DNA of 36,714 nt, taken from Ereboglobus sp. PH5-10. GTDB lineage: Bacteria > Verrucomicrobiota > Verrucomicrobiia > Opitutales > Opitutaceae. The notes under the pieces are model-generated. The model had not been told where the DNA came from. It saw nothing but the letters and a program-made list of their open reading frames with translations, and did no database searches. The stretch lies in contig NZ_JAQFIP010000021.1 of assembly GCF_029504735.1 (NCBI RefSeq), positions 1 to 36,714 on the forward strand. The letters run 5' to 3'. Both the position numbers and the translations under genes were made by a program. Below, piece after piece: positions 15,707 through 24,200 of this stretch (positions are counted from its first letter, which is position 1; the number at the start of each line of letters is the position of its first letter).

Positions 15707-16278
15707 GTCATGCGCTGGACTTGCCAGTATTCGAGCTCGACCGGGGTGAAGCGGCCGAAGATGGAGACGGAGATTTTGAGTTTGCCGCGCTCGGGATCGA
15801 TTTCGTCGATGCGGCCGGTGAGGTTTGCGAAGGCGCCGTCAGTGACCTTGACCTCCTCGCCGACTTCGTAGGAAACCTTGGGAACTTCCTTGCCGTTGGC
15901 CGCCTCGATGCGGGCGCGGATTTCGTCGATTTCGGTCTGGCGCAGCGCGGAGGGTTTTTCACCGCCGACAAAGCTGATCACGCCCGCGACTTCCTTCACG
16001 AAATACCAGGGGCGGTTGATGAGCTTGCGCTCACCGTCGAAGAGGCGCATGTGGATGAAAACGTAACCCGGGTAGAGTTTGCGGGTGATGGTTCTCTTCT
16101 TGCCGTTCTTGACCTCGGAAACCTGCTCGGTGGGCAACAGCACCTCAAAGATGTAATCGTCGAGTTCCTCCTGCTTCTTGAACTTGTCGATGTAGACTTT
16201 GACCTTGTTCTCCTGGCCGGAGAGTGTGTGCAGGGCGAACCATTGGGCGTCTGCGGGAACGGTGGCGGTGTCTGACAT
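15697..16278 (-). CDS. nusG: Transcription termination/antitermination factor NusG
   Basis: This 193-residue protein is NusG. The N-terminal NGN domain begins WFALHTLSGQENKVKVYIDK and contains RKLYPGYVFIHMRL, which sits on the beta-prime clamp. The C-terminal KOW domain starts GEEVKVTDGAFANLTGRIDE and contacts Rho or ribosomal protein S10. It follows secE by 42 bases, as in most bacteria, so the two are co-transcribed. Its stop codon is buried in an 11-bp hairpin before the rplK spacer. The size is close to the usual 180-190; the extra residues are a short N-terminal extension. Confidence 0.98.
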   Translation of the reverse strand: MSDTATVPADAQWFALHTLSGQENKVKVYIDKFKKQEELDDYIFEVLLPTEQVSEVKNGKKRTITRKLYPGYVFIHMRLFDGERKLINRPWYFVKEVAGVISFVGGEKPSALRQTEIDEIRARIEAANGKEVPKVSYEVGEEVKVTDGAFANLTGRIDEIDPERGKLKISVSIFGRFTPVELEYWQVQRMTES

Positions 16279-16320
16279 GGGTGTTGGTGCGGCGTCGGGG
16301 CGGCGATGGAAGCGGACAGC

Positions 16321-16527
16321 TTAGCTGACGAGCTTGGTGCAGAGCGCGATGAGTTGGTAGAGCGAAAAGTCGCAGATGCTTGTGAACAGGCCGAGAAGCA
16401 ATGAGGCGAAAATGACAACCCCGGTGGACTGGACGAGCTCCGCTCGTGTGGGCCATGTGCACTTTTTCAGTTCATCGACCATTTCGATGACGAAAATGCG
16501 GGTTTTGCTGAATATGTTAAATTTCAT
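16321..16527 (-). CDS. secE: Preprotein translocase subunit SecE
   Basis: This 68-residue protein is the short form of SecE. It has an amphipathic helix with the conserved EMVDELKKCTWPTRAELVQS and one transmembrane helix at about 36-58. SecE clamps SecY in the inner-membrane translocon. It lies between tRNA-Trp and nusG, the standard order. The single-TM form is typical of most bacteria outside the Enterobacteria, so nothing is missing. Confidence 0.97.
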   Translation of the reverse strand: MKFNIFSKTRIFVIEMVDELKKCTWPTRAELVQSTGVVIFASLLLGLFTSICDFSLYQLIALCTKLVS

Positions 16528-16564
16528 GGATGCGGATTTCGGAATGTTTTTGTTCTCTGTCGCT

Positions 16565-16588
16565 CAGCTTTTCAGCCCTTCAGTCTTG
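16565..16588. repeat. Third 8-bp repeat array, between tRNA-Trp and secE
   Basis: Three octamers in register (cagctttt, cagccctt, cagtcttg) repeat units found at 15032-15064, 1.5 kb away in the same operon. Confidence 0.75.
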
Positions 16589-16625
16589 TCAAGCTTCTCT
16601 CTTCGTTCAAAACAGCCTTTTAAAG

Positions 16626-16701
16626 TGGCAGGCGCGGAGGGACTCGAACCCCCAACCGACGGTTTTGGAGACCGCTACTCTACCAATTGAGCTACACGCC
16701 T
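16626..16701 (-). tRNA. tRNA-Trp (anticodon CCA)
   Basis: A 76-nt cloverleaf folds on the minus strand. The acceptor AGGCGTG pairs with CGCGCCT. The D arm reads GTAGCTCAATTGGTAGAG. The anticodon loop CTCCAAA has anticodon CCA, and the T arm has GGTTCGAGTCC. Discriminator G and an encoded CCA complete it. It lies between tuf and secE, a common bacterial arrangement. Confidence 0.97.
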
Positions 16702-16784
16702 GTGATAATTGTTGTTTAGACGACGCAGCCGAGGCCCGTTTTGCGGAGCCCCGGCAGGTCGTTTAAGTTGGTTGCAAAAACCGA

Positions 16785-17975
16785 TTACTCGGTGATTTCG
16801 GTAATACGACCCGCGCCGATGGTGCGACCGCCTTCGCGGATGGCGAAGCGCTGGAGTTTTTCCATGGCGATGGGGGCGATGAGCTCGATGTCCACGCTGA
16901 TGTTGTCACCAGGCATGATCATCTCAACACCCTTCGGGAGGTTCACAACGCCGGTCACGTCGGTCGTGCGGAAGTAGAACTGCGGGCGATAGCCGTTGAA
17001 GAACGGTGTGTGGCGGCCGCCTTCTTCCTTGGACAAGCAGTAGATCTCGGCCTTGGCCTTCTTGTGCGGGGTGATGGAGCCGGGCTTGGCAAGCACTTGG
17101 CCGCGCTCGATGCCGTCTTTTTCAACACCGCGGAGGAGGATGCCGACGTTGTCACCGGCCTGGCCGCTGTCGAGAAGCTTGCGGAACATTTCGATGCCGG
17201 TAACGACGGAGTTGGCGGTATCGCGGAGGCCGACGATTTCGACGGGCTCGTTGACCTTGATCACGCCGCGCTCAATACGGCCGGTGGCGACGGTGCCGCG
17301 GCCGGTGATCGAGAAGACGTCCTCGACGGACATGAGGAAGGGCTTGTCGTTTTCACGAACGGGCTCGGGAATGTCGGTGTCGATCGCAGCCATGAGGTCG
17401 GCGATGGCTTTCTCGCCCTCGGGCGTGCCCTCAAGGGCGGCCGTGGCGGAACCATGAACGATCGTGGTGGTGTCACCAGGGAACTGGTATTTGCTGAGGA
17501 GCTCGCGGATTTCCATGTCGACGAGGTCGAGGAGTTCCTTGTCGTCGATGAGGTCAACCTTGTTGAGGAAGACAACGATCGTGGGAACGCCAACCTGGCG
17601 GGCGAGGAGGATGTGCTCGCGGGTCTGGGGCATCGGGCCGTCAGCCGCGGAGACCACGAGGATCGCGCCGTCCATCTGGGCGGCGCCGGTGATCATGTTC
17701 TTGACGAAGTCGGCGTGGCCCGGGCAGTCGACGTGGGCGTAGTGGCGCTTGTCGGTTTCGTATTCGACGTGCGAGACGGCGATGGTGACGATCTTGGAAG
17801 CGTCGCGGACGGTGCCGCCCTTTGCGATGTCGGCGTAGGACTTGACCTCCGCGAGACCTTTGCGAGCCTGGACAGCGAGAATCGCGGTCGTAAGCGTAGT
17901 TTTGCCATGATCGACGTGACCGATGGTGCCGACGTTAACGTGCGGCTTTGTGCGTTCGAATGTTCCTTTAGCCAT
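16785..17975 (-). CDS. tuf: Elongation factor Tu
   Basis: This 396-residue protein is EF-Tu. It has the P loop GHVDHGKT at 19-26, [20 protein letters not shown] (switch II), NKVDL (guanine specificity), then domains 2 and 3 ending [15 protein letters not shown]. It delivers aminoacyl-tRNA to the ribosome. T385 in GGRTIGAG corresponds to the threonine that Doc toxins phosphorylate in E. coli (T382). The gene sits between tRNA-Thr and tRNA-Trp, as in the classical thrT-tufB layout. The ATG has no clear Shine-Dalgarno sequence. Whether a second tuf exists elsewhere cannot be seen. Confidence 0.99.
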   Translation of the reverse strand: MAKGTFERTKPHVNVGTIGHVDHGKTTLTTAILAVQARKGLAEVKSYADIAKGGTVRDASKIVTIAVSHVEYETDKRHYAHVDCPGHADFVKNMITGAAQMDGAILVVSAADGPMPQTREHILLARQVGVPTIVVFLNKVDLIDDKELLDLVDMEIRELLSKYQFPGDTTTIVHGSATAALEGTPEGEKAIADLMAAIDTDIPEPVRENDKPFLMSVEDVFSITGRGTVATGRIERGVIKVNEPVEIVGLRDTANSVVTGIEMFRKLLDSGQAGDNVGILLRGVEKDGIERGQVLAKPGSITPHKKAKAEIYCLSKEEGGRHTPFFNGYRPQFYFRTTDVTGVVNLPKGVEMIMPGDNISVDIELIAPIAMEKLQRFAIREGGRTIGAGRITEITE

Positions 17976-18066
17976 GATGTTATTGAGTGAAGTTGTTGAT
18001 GTTGGAGTTTGTAGTTTTTGACCCTCGGGATTAGCGTCGGAGAAGTCAACGACGGCCGTCTTCCAA

Positions 18067-18142
18067 TGGAGCCCAGAACCGGATTTGAACCGGCGACCTC
18101 CTCCTTACCAAGGAGGTGCTCTACCAACTGAGCTATCTGGGC
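18067..18142 (-). tRNA. tRNA-Thr (anticodon GGU)
   Basis: A 76-nt cloverleaf folds on the minus strand. The acceptor GCCCAGA pairs with TCTGGGC. The anticodon stem CCTCC/GGAGG encloses loop TTGGTAA with anticodon GGT. The T arm has GGTTCAAATCC, and the CCA is encoded. It is the first gene of the tuf-secE-nusG-rpl-rpo block. I found no convincing -10/-35 pair in the 100 bases upstream; TTGACG and TTGACC hexamers occur but lack partners. Confidence 0.97.
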
Positions 18143-18413
18143 ATACCAATAGAATGGGTCAAAAAACGAGAAAAAGAGTGGAGAACGTGGTGAGTGCGCC
18201 AAGGGTCGTCAACTGAAAAGTTGGCCTTTTTGTGCGAAACCTAACCCGTTCCGGATACTCCAATCTGGAACTTGCCGCCCTTTGGGAGCGGGAAGGACGC
18301 GGAGGAAAGCGCGCATTTTGGAAATGTCAACATGTCTGTGGACCTTTTCCGCCTCCCGCATTTTCAAGCGTGACCCCGCGCGCGACACCGTGTTTCCTGT
18401 GCCACTTTACAAC

Positions 18414-20339
18414 ATGAAAAAACAAGCCTCCCGACTCACCCTAGCGTCGCGCGCGTGCCTTGCCGCCGCCTTCGCGTTTTCCCTCCTCATGTCCTCAACC
18501 GCCCTCGCCAAACCCGACACTCGCAACCGCGCCGAAATCCCCGACCAATACAAGTGGGACTTCACGCCCATCTTCCCAAACTGGGACGCATGGGAGGCCG
18601 CCATGAAGGACATGGAGGCCAAGATGAACGAATACGCCGCCCTCAAGGGCACGCTCGCCAACAGCCCCGAGGCCGTCCTCCGCGCGCAGCTCCTCTCCGA
18701 CGAAATCGGCAAGCTCAGCTACAAGACCTATTGCTACACCAGCCTCCAGCGCGACGTTGACCAGCGCGACAATTCCATGGACGCCAAACTCCAGCGCGTG
18801 CAAGCCCTCTTCGCCAAGTTCGGCACGCAAGCCTCGTGGTTCACGCCCGAGCTCCTCACCATCCCGCAGGCAACGATGGAAACATGGATCGCCACCACGC
18901 CCGCGCTCCAACCCTACCGCTTCCCGCTGCTCGACACCTACCGCCAGCAAAAGCACGTGCTCGACGAAAAAGGCGAAAAACTCCTCTCCTACTCCGCGCA
19001 GGCCAACGGCACCCCGCGCACCGTTTACCAAAGCCTCAGCACCGCCGACATCAAGTTCCCCTCCATCACGCTCTCCGACGGCGGCGAAGTCACCCTCTCG
19101 CCCGGCGCCTACATGCAGATCCTCAACACCAACATGAACCAGGCCGACCGCGCCAAGGCATTCGACGCCTACTACAAAACCTACACCGCCAACATCAACA
19201 CCTACGCCTCCATCTACAACGGCATCATGCAACGCGACTGGTTTGTCGCGCGGGCCCGCAATTACGCGACGACCCTGGAGGCCGCGCTCGAGGGCAACAA
19301 CATCCCCGTCGCCGTCGTCGAAAACCTCATCGCCACCGCGCGCGCCGGCAACAAGCCGCTCCAGCGCTACCTCAAGCTCCGCAAAAAACTCCTCGGCCTC
19401 GACACCTACCACATTTACGACAACTACGTCCCCATCTACCACGTTGACAAAACCTACTCCTACGAGGACTCGCGCCGCCTCGCCATCGAGTCCATCGAAC
19501 CCCTCGGCCCCGAATACGGAAAACGATTCCGCGCGTTCGCCAACAGCAAGCAGCTCGACGTCTATGAAAACGAAGGCAAGCGCTCCGGCGCCTACAGCAT
19601 GGGCGTCTATGGAGTCGGCTCCTACGTGCTCCTCAATCACAACGACACGCTTGACGCCGCCTTCACCTACGCGCACGAGGCCGGCCACGCCCTGCACAGC
19701 ATGCTCTCCTCCGAGAACCAGCCCTTCGCCACGGCCGGCTACACCATCTTCGTCGCCGAAGTCGCCTCGACCACCAACGAACGCTTCCTCCTCGACCGCC
19801 TGCTCAAGGAAACGACCGACCCGAAGGAACGCTTTCTCCTCCTCCAGCACGCCGTCGACTCGATCCTGGGCACCTTCTACCGCCAGATCGTTTTTGCCGA
19901 CTACGAACTGCGCGCGCACAAACTTGTCGAGGAAGGCCGCCCCATCACCGCCGAAGTCCTCACCGGCATCTACCGCCAGTGCCTCGCCGACTACTACGGC
20001 GACGCCATGACGGCCGACGAGCTCGAGTGCATGACCTGGGCGCGCATCCCGCACTTCTTCAACTCGCCGTATTACGTTTACCAATACGCCACCTGCTTCG
20101 CCTCCTCCGCGCAAATCTACAAGAAGATGACAACCGGCCCCGCCGCCGCGCGCCAGGCCGCCGTCGAAAACTACCTCACGCTCCTCAAGAGCGGCGGCAA
20201 CGATCATCCCGTCGAGCAGCTCAAGAAAGCCGGTGTTGACCTGACCAAGCCCGAGGCCGTGCAAGCGGTCGTCGATCAGCTCGACGAACTGGTCGCGCAA
20301 CTTGAGCGCGAAGCCGCGAAGATCGAGTCGGAAAAGTGA
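18414..20339 (+). CDS. pepF: Exported M3-family oligoendopeptidase F
   Basis: This 641-residue protein is an M3 zinc metallopeptidase of the oligoendopeptidase F group. The active site HEAGH is at 421-425 in the context AHEAGHALHSM. The third zinc ligand is expected in the following helix (FVAEVASTTNERFLL). The PepF N-terminal helical domain is present. Unusually, it starts with a signal peptide: basic MKKQASRL, a long alanine/leucine core, and a cleavage site ALA|K at about 30-33. Most PepF enzymes are cytoplasmic, so this one probably cleaves oligopeptides in the periplasm or outside. I chose the ATG at 18414 because it gives this signal. The upstream 271 bases show no clear promoter. Confidence 0.93.
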   Translation: MKKQASRLTLASRACLAAAFAFSLLMSSTALAKPDTRNRAEIPDQYKWDFTPIFPNWDAWEAAMKDMEAKMNEYAALKGTLANSPEAVLRAQLLSDEIGKLSYKTYCYTSLQRDVDQRDNSMDAKLQRVQALFAKFGTQASWFTPELLTIPQATMETWIATTPALQPYRFPLLDTYRQQKHVLDEKGEKLLSYSAQANGTPRTVYQSLSTADIKFPSITLSDGGEVTLSPGAYMQILNTNMNQADRAKAFDAYYKTYTANINTYASIYNGIMQRDWFVARARNYATTLEAALEGNNIPVAVVENLIATARAGNKPLQRYLKLRKKLLGLDTYHIYDNYVPIYHVDKTYSYEDSRRLAIESIEPLGPEYGKRFRAFANSKQLDVYENEGKRSGAYSMGVYGVGSYVLLNHNDTLDAAFTYAHEAGHALHSMLSSENQPFATAGYTIFVAEVASTTNERFLLDRLLKETTDPKERFLLLQHAVDSILGTFYRQIVFADYELRAHKLVEEGRPITAEVLTGIYRQCLADYYGDAMTADELECMTWARIPHFFNSPYYVYQYATCFASSAQIYKKMTTGPAAARQAAVENYLTLLKSGGNDHPVEQLKKAGVDLTKPEAVQAVVDQLDELVAQLEREAAKIESEK

Positions 20340-20423
20340 CGCGCCCATAAAGGCAAGCTCCTGCCAATCGTATCAAAGGCAGGGCAAAGCCTCTGGCTGA
20401 GCCAAAGCAGTTCCGCATATCAC

Positions 20424-20450
20424 AATGCCTCCGGCAGTGCCGGAGGCATT
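20424..20450 (+). terminator. Hairpin terminator after pepF
   Basis: A perfect 12-bp stem (AATGCCTCCGGC with its complement, 3-nt loop) lies 85 bases after the pepF stop. The T tract is short (GTTG), so it may be a weak or Rho-assisted terminator. Confidence 0.65.
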
Positions 20451-20476
20451 GTTGCATCTCCCTCGCAACCCGACAC

Positions 20477-20517
20477 AAAAAAGCCCCCCAAAAGCACGCT
20501 TGCTTTTTGGGGGGGCC
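20477..20517 (-). terminator. Intrinsic terminator of the Fur-family gene
   Basis: On the minus strand a long GC stem (GGCCCCCC...AAAAAGC pairing with GCTTTTGGGGGGC, 6-nt loop, one bulge) is followed by six T. It lies 37 bases after the fur-like stop. Confidence 0.85.
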
Positions 20518-20553
20518 GAAAATGTCAGGCAGGGCAGCCTTGATGACAACCAG

Positions 20554-21132
20554 TTACACCTGCACGTTATAAGTGCCGCGCGCGATCATGTCCTGCACGT
20601 TTTCCTGCATGTTCCGCCTGGGGGGCAGGATGTCTTCGCGAGGCGTGTTATCCACGAAAAACTCAACAATATGGGAAACTTTTCCGTGGCCGGATTCGCG
20701 GAGCTTGTCCTCGATCTTGGTAATCACGGCGCGGAGTTCGGCGGCGCTTTCAGCGTCAAGCTCCTGCACTTCGTCGTCTTTTTTGAAGATAACGTGGTAG
20801 GGAGGGACGGTGTCGCTGGTGAGGGTGAGTTGGTAGGCGCTGGCTCCGTTATGGAAATAGGTGAGGCGCACGAGGCCGATTTCCTGAAACACCGCGAGGC
20901 AGCGATACACTGTGACCAAATCGCAAGTGTCGGGCGGCAGGTCGGCATGAATTTGCTCAATGCTGGCCGGAACGGAGCGGTTGATCAACGAGTTGAGAAT
21001 GGAAATACGGGGCTGGGTGATACGCAGTCCCGCCTCTTTGAGTCGGGCGCACGCATACTCAATCGACGTTTTGGATGTCTGGCTTGGCTGGGCGATGGCC
21101 AGCGGATGATTGGTCTGGGTGGATGCGATCAT
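20554..21132 (-). CDS. Fur-family transcriptional regulator with degenerate metal sites
   Basis: This 192-residue protein has the Fur winged-helix domain. It shows LKEAGLRITQPRISILNSLI at about 31-50, IEQIHADLP at about 58-66, and recognition helix DLVTVYRCLAVFQEIGLV at about 71-88. The dimerisation domain follows but its metal ligands are altered. Where Fur, Zur and PerR have HHDH then C-x-x-C-G, this protein has PPYH (110-113) then F116 and D119. The N terminus is about 20 residues longer than usual, and the tail ends without CxxC. Metal sensing is therefore doubtful; it may respond to another signal or bind DNA constitutively. It is transcribed alone, with nested inverted repeats 47 bases upstream of its ATG. 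Confidence 0.88.
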   Translation of the reverse strand: MIASTQTNHPLAIAQPSQTSKTSIEYACARLKEAGLRITQPRISILNSLINRSVPASIEQIHADLPPDTCDLVTVYRCLAVFQEIGLVRLTYFHNGASAYQLTLTSDTVPPYHVIFKKDDEVQELDAESAAELRAVITKIEDKLRESGHGKVSHIVEFFVDNTPREDILPPRRNMQENVQDMIARGTYNVQV

Positions 21133-21178
21133 GATGGAAATTGAAAGTTTATTATGTCTTGCGCCGTTATTTGAAAAA

Positions 21179-21238
21179 GCAATGCAATAATTTTCTATGA
21201 AAGAAAATCGTCACAACCAAAATACCTTATTGCATTGC
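21179..21238. promoter_or_regulatory. Nested inverted repeats upstream of the Fur-family gene
   Basis: A perfect 12-bp inverted repeat, GCAATGCAATAA (21179-21190) and TTATTGCATTGC (21227-21238), encloses a smaller one, ATTTTC / GAAAAT (21190-21195 and 21203-21208). The region is AT-rich in a GC-rich genome and lies directly upstream of the fur-like start. It is a good candidate operator for autoregulation. As it also lies 3' of the autotransporter gene, a role in ending that transcript is the alternative. Confidence 0.6.
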
Positions 21239-21296
21239 GCGTCAACACAATACATGTGTCGGGGCAAATTTAAGTTTTTTTGGTCCAAACCCTGCT

Positions 21297-24200
21297 CTAC
21301 CAGGTGCTGCGATAACCAAAGTTGATTGCCCAAGGGCGTTTATAGTCCTGGGCCTTGGCGTATTCGTAATCAAGATACAACTGGCTCTTCCGGTTGATAA
21401 CCCACGAGCAGCCAATGCCGGCCTCGTAGCGGGTGCCGTCCAGGTCAGCGGTATAGTATTGCGGGTATCCGGGACTGCCGGCCCGAATACGCCCGCCCTT
21501 TGTGGACGCGCTGGCGGCGGCAAGGCGGATGTAGGGTTTGAATTTTGAGCCGGGGCGGTCATAGCCGGTTCGGATGGCGGCGCGAGCCTGCTTGATGTTG
21601 GCATCGGCTATCTTAACCTCCATCGGGTCGGCGTTGCCAATCTGAGAGTGGTGGGGGACGGTGTTATAGGTTTTGCCATTAATGATAGCGATGGAGAGTT
21701 GCGCGGAAGGCTCGACCCACCAACCGGAGTTCTTGAATCTTATGATTTTGCCGACCTCCTGAGAAATCCCCCAAGCCGCGTTATTGTATTCGGCGCTGGT
21801 TTGCTGGCCGTCGAGAGCGCGAGCATGAATTTCGTTGCTGTTCCGCATGATGAGCAGCGTGGTGTCGCCATACCAGCCGTTATCCTTGAGGTAACTGAAA
21901 TAGAAACCGAGGCCGACGCTGTTGGTTTCGCCGTCGCCGCGGATGTCAAAATCGCGATCGACATTGGAAATGACGGCATAGGCGCCGAGGAGATATTGGT
22001 TATCCTCCCAGCGGAAGGCCTTGTCGTAGCCGGAGGCTATTCCTGCGACAGTTTCATCAAAGGGATCGGTGGCCACGCTGATGTCTGCTTCAAGGTTATA
22101 GGCGTTGGCGCGCAGCCACATGTTACCGCCCTTGGAGGTGACGGTGGTATAGGCAAGCGGAGACTGGCGTGTTTCAGGCGGAGTCATGAGGGATTCCTGC
22201 CGCAAGTCGCCCATGCGCTGGCGAACGGAGTCGAGCTGGTAGTGCCATTCCAGCCCCGCGACGCTGGCAGTGGAAAGAACGGCGTCGCCAAGGTTGCTCA
22301 GCTCGTCCGTGGCGGCGAGATACCAGACATTGGGATTTTCCGGCGTGAGCAGGCCGCCGACACCCTGACGAACCATGAGTCGCCCCATGCCCACTTCCGT
22401 GGTGCCGCTAAAGGTGAGCGTGTTGCTGATGGTATAATTGCCCTCATCGAGCTCGATGATCACAAGGGATTTGCGGGTCTTGTCGGGGGTGACCTTGTCA
22501 ATATTGATGGCCTTGACAACATATTCGCCCTCGAGGGTGCCGGACAGGATGAGTTTGTCCGCCTTGCCGGAATTGTAATCGGAACGGACAAAAATAGTGC
22601 CGGTTGTGCCGGTGATTGTGCCGCTGAAATTGGTGATATGCACCGAGGAGGGGACATATCCGGATTCGGGGAAGGAGGAGCCGGTGCGCAACACGCCGTG
22701 ATTCATCACGTTTTTGATGTTTTGATTATAACCGCCGAGGTCGAGGACGCCGTCGGCATTGATCTCAAATGCGCCGATGCTGTCGAAATTATTGGCCCTG
22801 CCGGAAATGAGCGCGCCTTGGTTAATCTGGACGGTGCCGGAGTAAGAGCTGCCGCCATCGAGGGTGACTTCGGCGGTGCCGGTTTTGACAAGGACGCCGC
22901 CGCTGCCGGCAAGCGATCCGCTAAAGACGTAATCGACGGCGGTGTTGAAAATGAAAGTGCCGCTGGTGAGGATGTTGCCTTTGATTTCAGGCCGGGCGGG
23001 ACGGGTTGACTCATCCTCTTCATCTTCGTCCTCGGACGTTGTATTCTCGAAGATGAAGACATTTTCATTAACGACGTCGCCGTAAAGGGTGCCCGTGTGG
23101 AGCATGGTGCCCGAGGGCTTGACATAAACCCCGAGGCTGCCGGCGGTTCCACCGCCGATCACAGAAGAGACGTCGCTCACCAGCAAGCCCTCCTCCGCAA
23201 TGGTCCAGCCAGTGTAGCTGTTGTTTGTGCCGGCCAATACGAGGGTGCCCGTGCCTGTCTTGGTGAGTGTTTTGCCATCCCAGCCGTTAAACCAAGCGGT
23301 GGAGGTGTCGTTGTCCTCAAGGCTGGTGGCCAGGGTAAAGGTGCCGGAATCGACATAAAACGTGCCATGCGCGCTTTGATTCGCGGTGCTTTCCCACACG
23401 AGCGATGATTTGAGAACGATCTGGGTCTCGTAATCAGTGCCACTGGTGGAGATGTCTGTAAAAACGAGAAATTTCGACTCATCGACAGTGTCGAGGGAAA
23501 CATTGTTAACGACGAGTGCGTAGTCGCGATCGATTGTGGTGCCGGAAACAACGAGCGTGTGCGTCGACTCCCTGTCGTAACTGCTGATATTGCCGTAGCC
23601 CGCTATGTTGATCGTGGAACTCGTCGTGGTGCTGAGTTCGCCGACGTCGAGCGCGATGGTGTCGGTGATGCTGAGATTGAGCGTGGTGTCGGCGGCGACG
23701 ACAAGGGTGCCGGTGACCTTAAGCTGGTTGTTGCCGCCGATGGCGAGCGAGCCTTCCTCAATGTGAATATTACCCACTGTTCCGGTGCCGAGCGTGGCCA
23801 TGTCCGAGGAGGTTTTGTAAACATTGGCGGTGTTGCGAATGGTGCCTGTGAAATCGCCCGAAAACAGGGTGAGGTCGCATCCCTGCATGTCCATGGTGCC
23901 GATGCCGTTGAGGCTGGCAATGGTGCGGTCAACCGTGCCCGAACGATAGACGCCCGTGCCGATGATATTGAGCGTGGAACTGTCGGTGATGTTGCCGATG
24001 AGGGTTCCCGCGTCGATGGTGGTGGGCCCCGTGTAGGTGTTGCTGCCAGTAAGCGCAAGCATCCCGGCCCCCGTTTTGCGGAGCTCGCCGGAACCAACAA
24101 GATCGACGTTGAGTTCCGTGGCCGTGCCCATCGCGGCGGGCGCCCCGGTGCCGGTGGCGTTGACCGTGAGCGTGCCCGTGATTTCAACATCGCTGCCCGG

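Noticed and set aside
18198-18230. CAACT-GAAA-AGTTG hairpin followed by TTTTT, as plus-strand terminator
   Set aside because: The stem is only 5 bp and no plus-strand gene precedes it.
18495-20348. 617-codon open frame antisense to pepF
   Set aside because: Shadow; the plus-strand peptidase has an intact active site and signal peptide.
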